A stretch of DNA of 64,000 bases, from contig NZ_CP015093.1 in NCBI RefSeq assembly GCF_001975705.1, forward strand, positions 2,356,001 through 2,420,000, read 5' to 3'. Position 1 is the first letter of the stretch; each line of letters begins with the position of its first letter. This DNA comes from Salipiger abyssi. GTDB taxonomy: Bacteria > Pseudomonadota > Alphaproteobacteria > Rhodobacterales > Rhodobacteraceae. Both the position numbers and the translations under genes were made by a program. The notes under the pieces were generated by a model. That model was not told where the DNA came from, searched no databases, and saw only the letters and a program-made list of their open reading frames with translations. Of the stretch, positions 1 to 7,723 are shown in pieces.

Positions 1-917
1 ATGTCGTCGGCGCTCTCGTCGCGGATATCGGCGAGGATCGGCACTTTCTTGGTCTGGATCAGCTCGGCCAGACGCTCGACCAGCTTGGATTTCTGTACCT
101 GATAGGGGATCTCGGTCACCACGACCTGCCACTGGCCGCGGCCCAGATCCTCGACCTCCCATTTCGCCCGCAGCCTGATGGAGCCGCGTCCGGTGCGATA
201 GGCCTCGGCGATATTGTCGCGCGGCTCGACGATCACCCCGCCGGTGGGGAAATCGGGGCCGGGCACATAGTTCAGCAGCGTCTCATCGCGGGCGTCGGGG
301 GTCTTGATCAGATGCAGGCAGGCGTCGATCAGCTCGCCGATATTATGCGGCGGGATATTGGTCGCCATGCCCACCGCGATGCCGCTGGAACCGTTCGCCA
401 GCAGGTTGGGATAGGAGGCGGGCAGCACCGAGGGCTCTTCCAGCCGGCCATCGTAGTTCGGGCGATAATCGACGGCGTTCTCGTCGAGCCCGTCGAGCAG
501 CGCCTCGGCCATGATGGTCATGCGCGCCTCGGTGTAGCGCGAGGCCGCCGGGTTGTCGCCGTCGATATTGCCGAAGTTGCCCTGACCGTCGACCAGCGGG
601 TAGCGGATGGTGAAATCCTGCGCCAGCCGCGCCATGGCGTCATAGATCGCCGCGTCCCCGTGCGGGTGGAAGTCCCCCATGGTGTCGCCGGAGATTTTTG
701 CTGATTTCAGGAAGCCGCCGCTGGAACTAAGTCGCAGCCTGCGCATTGCATATAGGATACGTCGATGCACGGGCTTCAGGCCGTCCCGCGCGTCCGGAAG
801 GGCGCGGTTCATGATCGTCGACAGCGCATAGGTCAGGTAGCGCTCGCCAATGGCTCGGCGCAGCGGCTCGGCCACATCACGGGGGTTCATATTGGGGTCA
901 TCGACGATATCGCTCAT
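1..917 (-). CDS. parC: DNA topoisomerase IV subunit A, N-terminal part (runs off window)
   Basis: The ATPase-free breakage-reunion subunit of topoisomerase IV, which decatenates daughter chromosomes together with ParE. The visible 305 residues carry the GyrA/ParC winged-helix region: a HPHGD motif at residues 84-88 and the RYTEAR motif, whose Tyr128 is the expected DNA-attacking tyrosine. The start is the ATG at 917 (MSDIVDD). The C-terminal half lies beyond base 1. GyrA is the close alternative, but the short N-terminus and the sequence around [12 protein letters not shown] fit ParC better. Residues 89 and 93, in the quinolone-determining region, are Ala and Asp where E. coli ParC has Ser80 and Glu84. 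The divergent neighbour is the SH3 protein at 1110. Confidence 0.9.
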   Translation of the reverse strand, partial: MSDIVDDPNMNPRDVAEPLRRAIGERYLTYALSTIMNRALPDARDGLKPVHRRILYAMRRLRLSSSGGFLKSAKISGDTMGDFHPHGDAAIYDAMARLAQDFTIRYPLVDGQGNFGNIDGDNPAASRYTEARMTIMAEALLDGLDENAVDYRPNYDGRLEEPSVLPASYPNLLANGSSGIAVGMATNIPPHNIGELIDACLHLIKTPDARDETLLNYVPGPDFPTGGVIVEPRDNIAEAYRTGRGSIRLRAKWEVEDLGRGQWQVVVTEIPYQVQKSKLVERLAELIQTKKVPILADIRDESADD

Positions 918-1109
918 AGATGCTGTGATATCTTCGCAGCCGCCGCCGGTAAAGCGATCCCGGCATGCGCGAGAGAAATTTTCCGCTTTTCGCTTCGGCA
1001 AGATCGGAGAATCGGATAGAGCTTACTCTACGCCACGTTGTCTTCCCGTGGCTGGACGATTGATTTTAGAGACAGTGTTACTGCGTGCGGTCGGGGGGCC
1101 GGGTTTGTC

Positions 1110-1664
1110 ATGACGCGATTCATTCTTTTGACGTTCGGATTTCTCGGCTGGGCCTGGTATGAAATGTCCGGAGGGGCCGCCTATCAGGCTGGTACGTCCG
1201 CCAATGCGGAAGCGGTTGCCGAAGCGGTGCAGGTGCCCGAAGTCGCGCGGGCCGAGACTGGCGCCGCCGATCTGACGTCTGTCTTGCAGGCCCGGGCCGT
1301 CCCTGCCGAGATCCCGACACCGAAGCTCGACGTGACGCTCGCCGCCGCCGCTGCGGAAACGCCGGCGAAGATCGCGCCCGCGCCCGCCCCGGCGGTGACC
1401 GTCGCTGCCGTCGACGTCCGGAGCGACGCCGCTCCCGCCGCCCCCGAGCTCCAGATCCTCCCGGATCTGCGCGAGGTCACCGGCAATCGCGTCAATATGC
1501 GCAACGGGCCGGGCACCGGGTATTCCGTGGTCTCACAGCTTCGGCGCGGTGAGACGGTCGAGGTGATTTCCGATCCCGGTCAGGGCTGGGTCCGGCTCAA
1601 GGTGGTCGAGACCGAGCGTGTCGGCTGGATGTCCGACGATTTCCTGCGCATCGTTCTGAACTGA
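1110..1664 (+). CDS. SH3-domain protein, probably periplasmic or membrane-anchored
   Basis: A 184-residue protein with a hydrophobic N-terminus (about residues 3-20, a signal peptide or anchor), a long Ala/Pro/Val-rich linker of low complexity, and a C-terminal bacterial SH3 domain at about residues 123-184, recognisable from NMRNGPGTGY and the GWMSDDFL ending. Such domains often bind cell-wall peptides, so a role near the envelope is likely but inferred. I chose the ATG at 1110 because the hydrophobic segment follows directly; the in-frame ATG at 1038 would put 24 charged or unstructured residues in front of it. It is divergent from parC and stands alone, with the SDR gene 63 bases downstream. 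The exact substrate is unknown. Confidence 0.75.
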   Translation: MTRFILLTFGFLGWAWYEMSGGAAYQAGTSANAEAVAEAVQVPEVARAETGAADLTSVLQARAVPAEIPTPKLDVTLAAAAAETPAKIAPAPAPAVTVAAVDVRSDAAPAAPELQILPDLREVTGNRVNMRNGPGTGYSVVSQLRRGETVEVISDPGQGWVRLKVVETERVGWMSDDFLRIVLN

Positions 1665-1727
1665 GCGCCGCTTGCGCTGCCCCGGGCTTTGGCCTAGGCC
1701 GCCAGCGACGGGCAGGGAAGGGCGCGC

Positions 1728-2561
1728 ATGACCGGAAAATCCGTTCTTATCACCGGTTGTTCCTCGGGGATCGGCTATGACGCCGCGCACGGGCTTCGCG
1801 CACGCGGCTGGCGTGTCTTTGCCGCCTGCCGCCAGGAGGCCGACTGCGAGAGGCTGCGCGGTGAGGGGTTTGAGAGCCCGCAGCTCGACTATGCCGACGA
1901 GGACAGCATGCGCCGCGCGCTGGACCAGGTGCTGGAGGCCACCGGCGGCACACTGGATGCGCTCTACAACAATGGCGCCTTTGCGGTGCCCGGCGCGCTG
2001 GAGGATCTGCCCACAGGTGCGCTGCGCGAGATCTACGAGGCCAATCTCTTCGGCTGGCACACGCTGACACGGGCGGTGATCCCGGTGATGCGGGCGCAGG
2101 GGCATGGGCGCATCGTCAACTGCTCTTCGGTGCTGGGCCTGGTGCCGATGCCCTGGCGCGGCGCCTATGTCTCGACGAAATTCGCTCTCGAGGGCCTCAC
2201 CGACGTGCTGCGGATCGAGATGCGCGACACGCCGATCAAGGTCATTCTTGTGGAGCCCGGTCCGATCACCTCGCGCATCCGCGCGAATTCGGTGCCGCAT
2301 TTCGAAAAATGGGTGGACTGGCAGGCCTCGCCGCGACGGACGCAATACGAGGGCTCGCTGCTCAAGCGGCTTTATGCGGCGCCGTCGAAAGATACGTTCG
2401 AGTTGCCGCCCTCGGCGGTGACGCGCAAGCTGATCCATGCGCTCGAACATCGCAACCCGCGCCCGCGCTACTACGTGACCTTTCCCACCCATCTGATGGG
2501 CCGGCTGCGGCGTCTGCTGCCGACCCGGGCGCTGGATGCGCTGATCGACCGCGCCAGATAA
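1728..2561 (+). CDS. SDR-family NAD(P)-dependent oxidoreductase
   Basis: A classical short-chain dehydrogenase/reductase of 277 residues. The cofactor-binding TGCSSGIG motif is at residues 9-16, the NNG-type motif appears as LYNNGAF, the catalytic Ser lies in NCSSVLG near residue 133, and the YVSTK motif gives Tyr147 and Lys151. The C-terminal extension (RYYVTFPTHLMGRLRRLL) resembles SDRs annotated as acting on retinol or long-chain substrates, so a hydrophobic alcohol or ketone substrate is possible but not shown. It precedes the small membrane protein and cobalamin adenosyltransferase genes on the same strand with a 59-base gap, so co-transcription is uncertain. Confidence 0.85.
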   Translation: MTGKSVLITGCSSGIGYDAAHGLRARGWRVFAACRQEADCERLRGEGFESPQLDYADEDSMRRALDQVLEATGGTLDALYNNGAFAVPGALEDLPTGALREIYEANLFGWHTLTRAVIPVMRAQGHGRIVNCSSVLGLVPMPWRGAYVSTKFALEGLTDVLRIEMRDTPIKVILVEPGPITSRIRANSVPHFEKWVDWQASPRRTQYEGSLLKRLYAAPSKDTFELPPSAVTRKLIHALEHRNPRPRYYVTFPTHLMGRLRRLLPTRALDALIDRAR

Positions 2562-2620
2562 CCGGTTCGCTTTTTCGCGCCGAGCCGCTATGTCACGGAC
2601 AAAGCCCGGAGGGAGACCCG

Positions 2621-2824
2621 ATGCGAGACGATCCTTTGTTCATGGTGATGGCCGCGGCGATGCTGGTCGTGGTGGCGATCCTGCTTTTCGGCATCGGCAG
2701 CTTTGCCAAGGGCGGCGAGTTCAACAAGAAATACGCGAACAAGGCGATGCGCTGGCGCATCATCGCGCAATTCGTCGCGGTGGTGCTGATCGTGCTGTTC
2801 GTTCTGATCCGCAGAGGAGGCTGA
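2621..2824 (+). CDS. Small twin-transmembrane (HIG1-like) protein
   Basis: A 67-residue membrane protein with two hydrophobic segments (about residues 7-29 and 48-64) joined by a short basic loop, GGEFNKKYANKAMRWR. This layout matches the alphaproteobacterial twin-transmembrane proteins related to the HIG1 family, some of which associate with respiratory oxidases; that role is known for relatives, not shown here. A good ribosome-binding site (GGAGGGAG) precedes the ATG at 2621. A longer in-frame reading from 2309 overlaps the SDR gene and is rejected. The adenosyltransferase begins three bases after the stop codon, so the two genes are almost certainly co-transcribed. Confidence 0.75.
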   Translation: MRDDPLFMVMAAAMLVVVAILLFGIGSFAKGGEFNKKYANKAMRWRIIAQFVAVVLIVLFVLIRRGG

Positions 2825-2826
2825 GC

Positions 2827-3399
2827 ATGGTCGTTCTGAACAAGATCTATACCCGCACCGGCGACAAGGGCGAGACCGCGCTGGTCAATGGCACCCGCGT
2901 GCCGAAATTCGCGCCCCGGGTCGAGGCCTATGGCACGGTGGACGAGCTGAACTCGGTGCTGGGGGTGACCCGGCTGCATGCCGAGGGCGATCTGGACGCG
3001 GCGCTGGCGCGGATCCAGAACGACCTCTTCGATCTCGGCGCCGATCTGGGCCGGCCCGAGATGGAGAAGGATGCCGAGGCGGGCTATCCGGTGCTTCGCA
3101 TCGTCGCTGCGCAGGTCGACCGGCTGGAGGCGGAGATCGACGCGATGAACGCCAAGCTGGAGCCGCTGCGCAGCTTCGTGCTGCCGGGCGGATCGGCGGC
3201 GGCGGCGCATCTGCACCAGTGCCGCACCGTGGCGCGCCGCGCCGAGCGCCGCGCGGTGGAGCTGGCCTCGGTCGAAGAGACCAACGAGCACGCGGTGAAA
3301 TATCTCAACCGTCTGAGCGACTGGTTCTTCGTCGCCTCGCGGATCTGCAACGACGACGGCAAGGCCGATGTTTTGTGGGTTCCGGGTGCGAACCGCTGA
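2827..3399 (+). CDS. PduO-type cob(I)alamin adenosyltransferase
   Basis: Transfers the adenosyl group of ATP to cob(I)alamin or cobyrinic acid a,c-diamide, making coenzyme B12. The 190-residue protein has the family's N-terminal ATP-binding signature YTRTGDKG (residues 8-15), the VDELNSVLG helix and the conserved C-terminal Arg-rich helix (CRTVARRAERR) followed by LNRLSDWFF. It is full length. It starts three bases after the twin-transmembrane gene. From memory, in related Rhodobacterales this pair is commonly followed by etfBA; here the gene ends inside a duplicated repeat (copies at 3388 and 3471) and the next gene is the convergent acpS, suggesting a rearrangement. The stop codon lies inside the repeat. 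Confidence 0.9.
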   Translation: MVVLNKIYTRTGDKGETALVNGTRVPKFAPRVEAYGTVDELNSVLGVTRLHAEGDLDAALARIQNDLFDLGADLGRPEMEKDAEAGYPVLRIVAAQVDRLEAEIDAMNAKLEPLRSFVLPGGSAAAAHLHQCRTVARRAERRAVELASVEETNEHAVKYLNRLSDWFFVASRICNDDGKADVLWVPGANR

Positions 3400-3433
3400 A
3401 AGCGGCGGGGCGTCCAGCGGACGGCCCGGCCCC
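3388..3433 (+). repeat. Direct repeat copy 1 (46 bp), overlaps the 3' end of the adenosyltransferase gene
   Basis: The 46 bases from 3388 recur at 3471 with a single C-to-T difference. The first copy supplies the last codons and stop of the adenosyltransferase gene. It contains the small hairpin CCGCT-GAA-AGCGG at 3393-3405. Confidence 0.85.
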
Positions 3434-3470
3434 CGGAAGCGCCGCGAGGCGCCGGCCCGAGAGGGCGGGG

Positions 3471-3516
3471 GCGAACCGCTGAAAGCGGCGGGGCGTCCAG
3501 TGGACGGCCCGGCCCC
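3471..3516 (+). repeat. Direct repeat copy 2 (46 bp), intergenic
   Basis: The second copy, 83 bases after the first, with the same hairpin at 3477-3489. Between the copies lies another short hairpin, GCGCC-GCGA-GGCGC at 3439-3452. The 3400-3639 gap has no convincing gene; ORFs on both strands here are repeat translations. Confidence 0.85.
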
Positions 3517-3639
3517 GAAACCTGGGCTCCGGCTTTTCCTTGCGAAAGATGTCCGGGGCGCGGAACAAGGCGAAGCCGCCGCGCCATTCCAAGGGCTGAC
3601 GGTGGCGCAGCTTGCCCCTGTCTGATGTGGTGAGGACGC

Positions 3640-4050
3640 TCAGCCCGCCCCAGCCACCGGTCGCGCCTCGATCACCACGAAGGCCTGCGCCCAGGGGTGA
3701 TCGTCGGTCAGCGTCACATGGATGATCGCCTCGTGTCCCTCCGGGGTCATCGCGTCGAGCCGCTCTTTCGCCCAGCCGGTCACATGCATCACCGGCTGGC
3801 CGCTGCGCAGGTTGGTGACCGCCATGTCCTTCCAGGCGATGCCCATGCGCAGCCCGGTTCCCAGCGCCTTGGAGCAGGCCTCCTTCGCGGCCCACCGCTT
3901 GGCATAGGTGCCGGCCACATCGGCGCGGCGCTCGGCCTTGCGCTGCTCGGTCTCGGTGAAAACCCGATTGCGGAACCGGTCTCCGAACCGGTCGAGCGTG
4001 CGCTCGATCCGCTCGATATTCGCCAGATCTGTGCCGATGCCGAGGATCAT
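3640..4050 (-). CDS. acpS: Holo-[acyl-carrier-protein] synthase
   Basis: Transfers 4'-phosphopantetheine from CoA to the serine of acyl carrier protein, activating fatty-acid synthesis. The 136-residue length is normal. The magnesium ligands are visible as Asp8 in GIGTDL and Glu57 in the [12 protein letters not shown] motif. It is the last gene of a pdxJ-acpS pair on the minus strand, starting 19 bases after the end of pdxJ. In many Rhodobacterales lepB and rnc follow acpS (from memory); here it is followed instead by the duplicated repeat and the convergent adenosyltransferase gene. Confidence 0.95.
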   Translation of the reverse strand: MILGIGTDLANIERIERTLDRFGDRFRNRVFTETEQRKAERRADVAGTYAKRWAAKEACSKALGTGLRMGIAWKDMAVTNLRSGQPVMHVTGWAKERLDAMTPEGHEAIIHVTLTDDHPWAQAFVVIEARPVAGAG

Positions 4051-4069
4051 GCCGCCGGGGCGCGCCGCG

Positions 4070-4822
4070 TCACGCCCGTGCCTCGTCCATCAGGCGGCGC
4101 ATCTCGGCGATGGCGGGACCGAGGCCCAGAAAGATCGCCTCGCCAATGAGGAAATGGCCGATATTCAGCTCCATCACCTCGGGGAAGGCCGCCACCGGTT
4201 TCACCGTCTCGTAGGTCAGCCCGTGGCCCGCATGCACCTCCAGTCCCAGCGAATGGGCAAAGGCGGTCATCTCGCGCAGGCGCTCCAGCTCAGCATCGCG
4301 CTCGGCGAGATTGCCCTCGGCGTGGAAATCGCAATAGGCGCCGGTATGCAGCTCGACCACCTGCGCGCCGATCCGGGCAGAGGCTTCGACCTGCCGTTTG
4401 TCGGCGCCGATGAACAGCGACACCCGGCAGCCCGCCGCGCGCAGCGGCTCGACGAAATGTCCCAGCCGGTTCTCGTCCTGCGCCACGTCGAGTCCGCCCT
4501 CGGTGGTGCGCTCCTCGCGCTTTTCCGGCACGATGCAGACCGCATGCGGCTTGTGGCGCAGGGCGATGGCTTGCATCTCGTCGGTGGCAGCCATCTCCAG
4601 GTTCAGCGGCAGGGTCAGCCCGGCCATCAGCCCGTCGATATCGGCATCCGAGATATGGCGGCGGTCTTCGCGCAGATGCGCGGTGATGCCGTCGGCGCCG
4701 GCCTCCTGCGCCAGTTGCGCCGCGCGCAGCGGATCGGGATAGGCGCTGCCGCGCGCATTCCGCACGGTGGCGACGTGGTCGATATTGACGCCCAGCCGCA
4801 GGCGTCCGGCAAAATCACTCAT
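4070..4822 (-). CDS. pdxJ: Pyridoxine 5'-phosphate synthase
   Basis: Condenses 1-deoxyxylulose 5-phosphate with 3-amino-1-hydroxyacetone phosphate to form pyridoxine 5'-phosphate, the last ring-closing step of DXP-dependent vitamin B6 synthesis. The 250-residue TIM-barrel protein shows the family signatures [10 protein letters not shown] near the N-terminus, [13 protein letters not shown], and the C-terminal HAGHGLTYE and [12 protein letters not shown] phosphate-binding segments. The start at 4822 is favoured over the ATG at 4840 because GAGG sits just upstream of the former. Downstream is acpS, a pairing common in proteobacteria. Confidence 0.96.
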   Translation of the reverse strand: MSDFAGRLRLGVNIDHVATVRNARGSAYPDPLRAAQLAQEAGADGITAHLREDRRHISDADIDGLMAGLTLPLNLEMAATDEMQAIALRHKPHAVCIVPEKREERTTEGGLDVAQDENRLGHFVEPLRAAGCRVSLFIGADKRQVEASARIGAQVVELHTGAYCDFHAEGNLAERDAELERLREMTAFAHSLGLEVHAGHGLTYETVKPVAAFPEVMELNIGHFLIGEAIFLGLGPAIAEMRRLMDEARA

Positions 4823-4928
4823 TGCATCCTCGTGAGGCATCGCGTTTGGCGCGGAGACTAGACCGCAAAACCGGGCTAGGAAACCGCTTTTCACGGTCAG
4901 CCCGCGCTGCGGCCGGCTGCAAGGAACG

Positions 4929-4937
4929 GTATCATAC
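4929..4937. promoter_or_regulatory. Short palindrome GTATCATAC upstream of catB
   Basis: The sequence GTAT-C-ATAC lies about 80 bases before the catB start. Its half-sites match those of the two larger elements in the catA promoter region (GTAT-N6-ATAC), so it may be part of a site for the same LysR-type regulator. The spacing differs and the evidence is weak. Confidence 0.3.
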
Positions 4938-5017
4938 CAGACCCGGGCGGTATTAGACTTGGCCGCGCAAAGCCCTGAAAATCGTTGCAACACGTCCTCC
5001 ACGCAAAAGGCACCGCA

Positions 5018-6175
5018 ATGACCAAGATCGACCGGATCGAGACCACGCTCATCGACCTCCCGACCATTCGCGGGCATGTGCTGTCGATGACCACGATGAT
5101 GGTGCAATCCATCGTTCTGGTGCGGGTCCGCTTCTCCGACGGGTCGGTGGGGCTGGGCGAGGGCACCTCCATCGGCGGCATGAGCTATGGTGCCGAGAGC
5201 CCGGAAAGCATCAAGCTGGCCATCGACACCTATATCGCGCCGGTTCTGGAGGGGCTCGACGGCGACCAGATCAATGCGGCCATCGACGCGATGCAGCGTG
5301 CGGTCAAGGGCAACCCGATTGCCCGCTGCGCGGTCGAGACGGCGCTCTGGGACGGGCTGGCCAGGCGGCTGGGCGTTTCGGTGGCGCAGCTCTTCGGCGG
5401 GCCGGTGCGCCGGGCGATGCCGGTGGCCTGGACGCTGGCCTCGGGCAAATCCGAGACCGATATCGAAGAGGCGCAGGCGATGCTGGAAAGCCGCCGGCAC
5501 AACATCTTCAAGCTGAAGATCGGCAAGCGCGCGGTGAGGGACGACATCGCCCATGTGGCGGCGATCTGCGACGCGGTGGGCGACCGCTCGTCGATCCGGG
5601 TGGATGTCAATCAGGCCTGGTCGCTGAGCGAGGCGCGCTGGGGGCTGAAGGGCTTGCAGGAGATCGGCGTGGATCTGGTCGAGCAGCCCATCGGCGCGCG
5701 TTATCGCAAGCAGCTTAAAGCGCTGACCGATGGGTACGAGATCGCGGTGATGGCCGACGAGGCCCTTCAGGGCCCCGAGGACGCGATGGCCTATGCCGCC
5801 GGGCGCTCGTCGGATGTCTTTGCGGTGAAGATCGCGCAGTCCGGCGGGCTGAAACGCGGCTCCGAGGTGGCCTCCATCGCGCAGGCGGCGGGGATCGGGC
5901 TCTACGCCGGCACGATGCTGGAGGCCGGCGTGGGCACGGCGGCGGCGTTGCAGCTTTTCTCGACCTTCCCCGAGCTCGACTGGGGCACCGAGCTCTTCGG
6001 TCCGCTGCTGATGAAGCAGGACATCCTGGCCGAGCCCATCCGCTATGAGGATTTCTCGGTGCATCTGCCGGAGGGCCCGGGGCTGGGTGCGGAGCTGGAC
6101 GAGGACCGCATCGCCCAGTTCCGCCGCGACCGCAGCGCGCAGGTGGCTGGGGTGGCGGTGCCCGGCGGGGTGTGA
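5018..6175 (+). CDS. catB: Muconate cycloisomerase (mandelate racemase/MLE family)
   Basis: Converts cis,cis-muconate to muconolactone in the ortho-cleavage branch of catechol degradation. The 385-residue protein has the enolase-superfamily layout: a capping N-terminal domain, a barrel with KLK (Lys165 and Lys167), metal ligands Asp196 (DVNQ), Glu222 (VEQPIG) and Asp247 (MADEA), and Lys271. These residues fit muconate lactonizing enzymes; a dipeptide epimerase or chloromuconate activity cannot be excluded by sequence alone, but catA and a LysR gene nearby make CatB the best call. The ATG at 5018 was chosen over the upstream in-frame codon at 4985. It is separated from the regulator gene by an unusual 562-base gap. 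Confidence 0.88.
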   Translation: MTKIDRIETTLIDLPTIRGHVLSMTTMMVQSIVLVRVRFSDGSVGLGEGTSIGGMSYGAESPESIKLAIDTYIAPVLEGLDGDQINAAIDAMQRAVKGNPIARCAVETALWDGLARRLGVSVAQLFGGPVRRAMPVAWTLASGKSETDIEEAQAMLESRRHNIFKLKIGKRAVRDDIAHVAAICDAVGDRSSIRVDVNQAWSLSEARWGLKGLQEIGVDLVEQPIGARYRKQLKALTDGYEIAVMADEALQGPEDAMAYAAGRSSDVFAVKIAQSGGLKRGSEVASIAQAAGIGLYAGTMLEAGVGTAAALQLFSTFPELDWGTELFGPLLMKQDILAEPIRYEDFSVHLPEGPGLGAELDEDRIAQFRRDRSAQVAGVAVPGGV

Positions 6176-6297
6176 GGCCTACTGTTTAATTGGTTGGAGT
6201 GTTCAGCTTGAAAATCGTGTGTCAGGTCTTGTTGAAATGGCGGCCTCGAGTCCCAAGCTGAAGTTGACATTTTTCTCGATCGTGCAACTCATGATCC

Positions 6298-6621
6298 ATG
6301 GAAATCCAGGCGATCTTCGAAAAGAGCTTTTCTGGTCCTCCGGGAGATGCGGTGTGGATTGTAGAAAGCGCCTCCAACCGAAATTGGTTCGCGTCGGCGA
6401 AGCGCAATCTTGCTCCGAACAGCGCAATTTTTTCATTGGAGCGGTATCGTTCGGTCGATCGTGCGCTTTGTCACGTAGTTTGGGGCATCAAAGACCATTT
6501 CCCCAGGTGGCAAAGCATACACGTCCTCGGTCTGCCGCCCGCGCTTTTGATTCCCGCTGAGATGGAGCAAGAAGGTCGCTGGGTTCGGCGACCCGACGGG
6601 CTTGTTTTACATCGCGAATAA
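6298..6621 (+). CDS. Orphan ORF of unknown function between catB and the LysR gene
   Basis: I do not recognise this 107-residue reading frame. The surrounding stretch 6176-6737 is visibly poorer in GC than its neighbours and has less third-position G/C than the flanking genes, which suggests acquired or decaying DNA. The translation is rich in Trp and has no signal peptide, membrane segment or known motif. There is no clear ribosome-binding site before the ATG at 6298. Shorter frames on the minus strand (6203-6436, 6222-6407) look no better. It may be a real small gene, a remnant, or noncoding. Confidence 0.3.
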   Translation: MEIQAIFEKSFSGPPGDAVWIVESASNRNWFASAKRNLAPNSAIFSLERYRSVDRALCHVVWGIKDHFPRWQSIHVLGLPPALLIPAEMEQEGRWVRRPDGLVLHRE

Positions 6622-6737
6622 CAATCTGTTCCGTCCCGCTTTGCTGAATTTCAGTCTGACGATGCCTCTCGAGTCCTACCCGGGGAATTTCTATCGAGAT
6701 GCTAGCGCCGTATGCGGCACCCATCCGGATCTCGCTC

Positions 6738-7628
6738 TCAAAACGCCTTTCGCGCCACGCTCTGTGCGATTTGCACGAAGGTCTTCACATGCGGGCCCTG
6801 TTCGTCGAGCCGGTAGTTGAGCGACAGGGAGGTCTCGCCGATCTGCGGGGCGATCTCGCGGAAGCGCACGCCGTTGCGGGCGCCGGAGGCGACCGAGGCC
6901 GGCACGATGCAGACGCCTTCGCCGATGGCCACCAGGCTGAGCGCGGTGAGCAGATCCATGGTGAAGAGCTTCTTGCCCACCTCCAGCCCGTGCGCGGCGC
7001 AGCTCTCCAGCACCAGATCGGCATAGGAGGGGCGGGGGAATTCCGGGTAGAGGATGAAGCTCTGCCCGCGCAGCTCGTCGATGGTGACGCGGCCCTGCTT
7101 TTCGGTCTCCATCGTGTCCGGCATGGCGGCGACCAGCGGCTCGACGCCCAGGTGGATCGTGCGGAACTCGGCATCCTTCAGCGCCGGGCGGGCAAAGGCC
7201 ACGTCGATTTCGCGGCTGACGAGGCGGCGCTGGAGCTGGGCATTGTTCATCGGCGTCAGCGTCAGGTTCACATCGGGCCGGTTGGCGCGGAAGGATTTGA
7301 CGATATTGGGCAGGATGCCGAAGGTCGAGGAGCCCACGAAACCGATGCGCAGCCGGCCCTCGGCGCCTTCGCCGAGCCGGCGCACCTCGAGCTGCATGTC
7401 CTCGAAATCGCGCACCAGCCCCCGGCCGCGTTCCAGCAGACGCTCGCCGGCCTGGGTCAGGCTCACCGCGCGGCGTCCCCGGTTGAAGAGCACCGCGCCC
7501 AGCTCGTCCTCGATCTGCTTGATCTGGCGCGACAGCGGTGGCTGCGCCATGCCCAGCCGTTCGGCGGCGCGGCCGAAATGCAGCTCTTCGGCCACGGCGA
7601 TGAAATAGGTCAGTTGCTTGAGATTCAT
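6738..7628 (-). CDS. LysR-type regulator, probably of the catechol genes
   Basis: A 296-residue LysR-family activator. Residues 1-60 hold the winged helix-turn-helix (LTYFIAVAEELHFGRAAERL and AQPPLSRQIKQIEDELG); the rest is the effector-binding domain. Family members near catA/catB (CatR, CatM, BenM) bind cis,cis-muconate and activate the pathway. The start MNLKQLTYF has the normal LysR spacing. It lies downstream of catA on the same strand but is separated from it by a strong terminator, so it should have its own expression. Candidate target sites are in the 8597-8794 divergent region. The assignment to muconate sensing is from context. Confidence 0.82.
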   Translation of the reverse strand: MNLKQLTYFIAVAEELHFGRAAERLGMAQPPLSRQIKQIEDELGAVLFNRGRRAVSLTQAGERLLERGRGLVRDFEDMQLEVRRLGEGAEGRLRIGFVGSSTFGILPNIVKSFRANRPDVNLTLTPMNNAQLQRRLVSREIDVAFARPALKDAEFRTIHLGVEPLVAAMPDTMETEKQGRVTIDELRGQSFILYPEFPRPSYADLVLESCAAHGLEVGKKLFTMDLLTALSLVAIGEGVCIVPASVASGARNGVRFREIAPQIGETSLSLNYRLDEQGPHVKTFVQIAQSVARKAF

Positions 7629-7674
7629 GATCGGCGCTCCCCGCCGCCATTCTCGCGTGCGGGCGGCAAAAGAA

Positions 7675-7698
7675 AAACCCCCGCCGAAGCGGGGGTTT
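7675..7698 (-). terminator. Intrinsic terminator of catA
   Basis: A perfect 10-bp stem (AAACCCCCGC and GCGGGGGTTT) with a 4-base loop, followed on the minus strand by a T-rich tract (TTTTTCTTTT when the last stem bases are included). It lies 26 bases after the catA stop codon and before the LysR gene. Confidence 0.9.
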
Positions 7699-7723
7699 CG
7701 CGCCGAATGTCGCAGGGATACGC

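Noticed and set aside
3305..3895. Long minus-strand frames across the repeat next to acpS
   Set aside because: They consist of repeat translation and the antisense of acpS and the adenosyltransferase gene.
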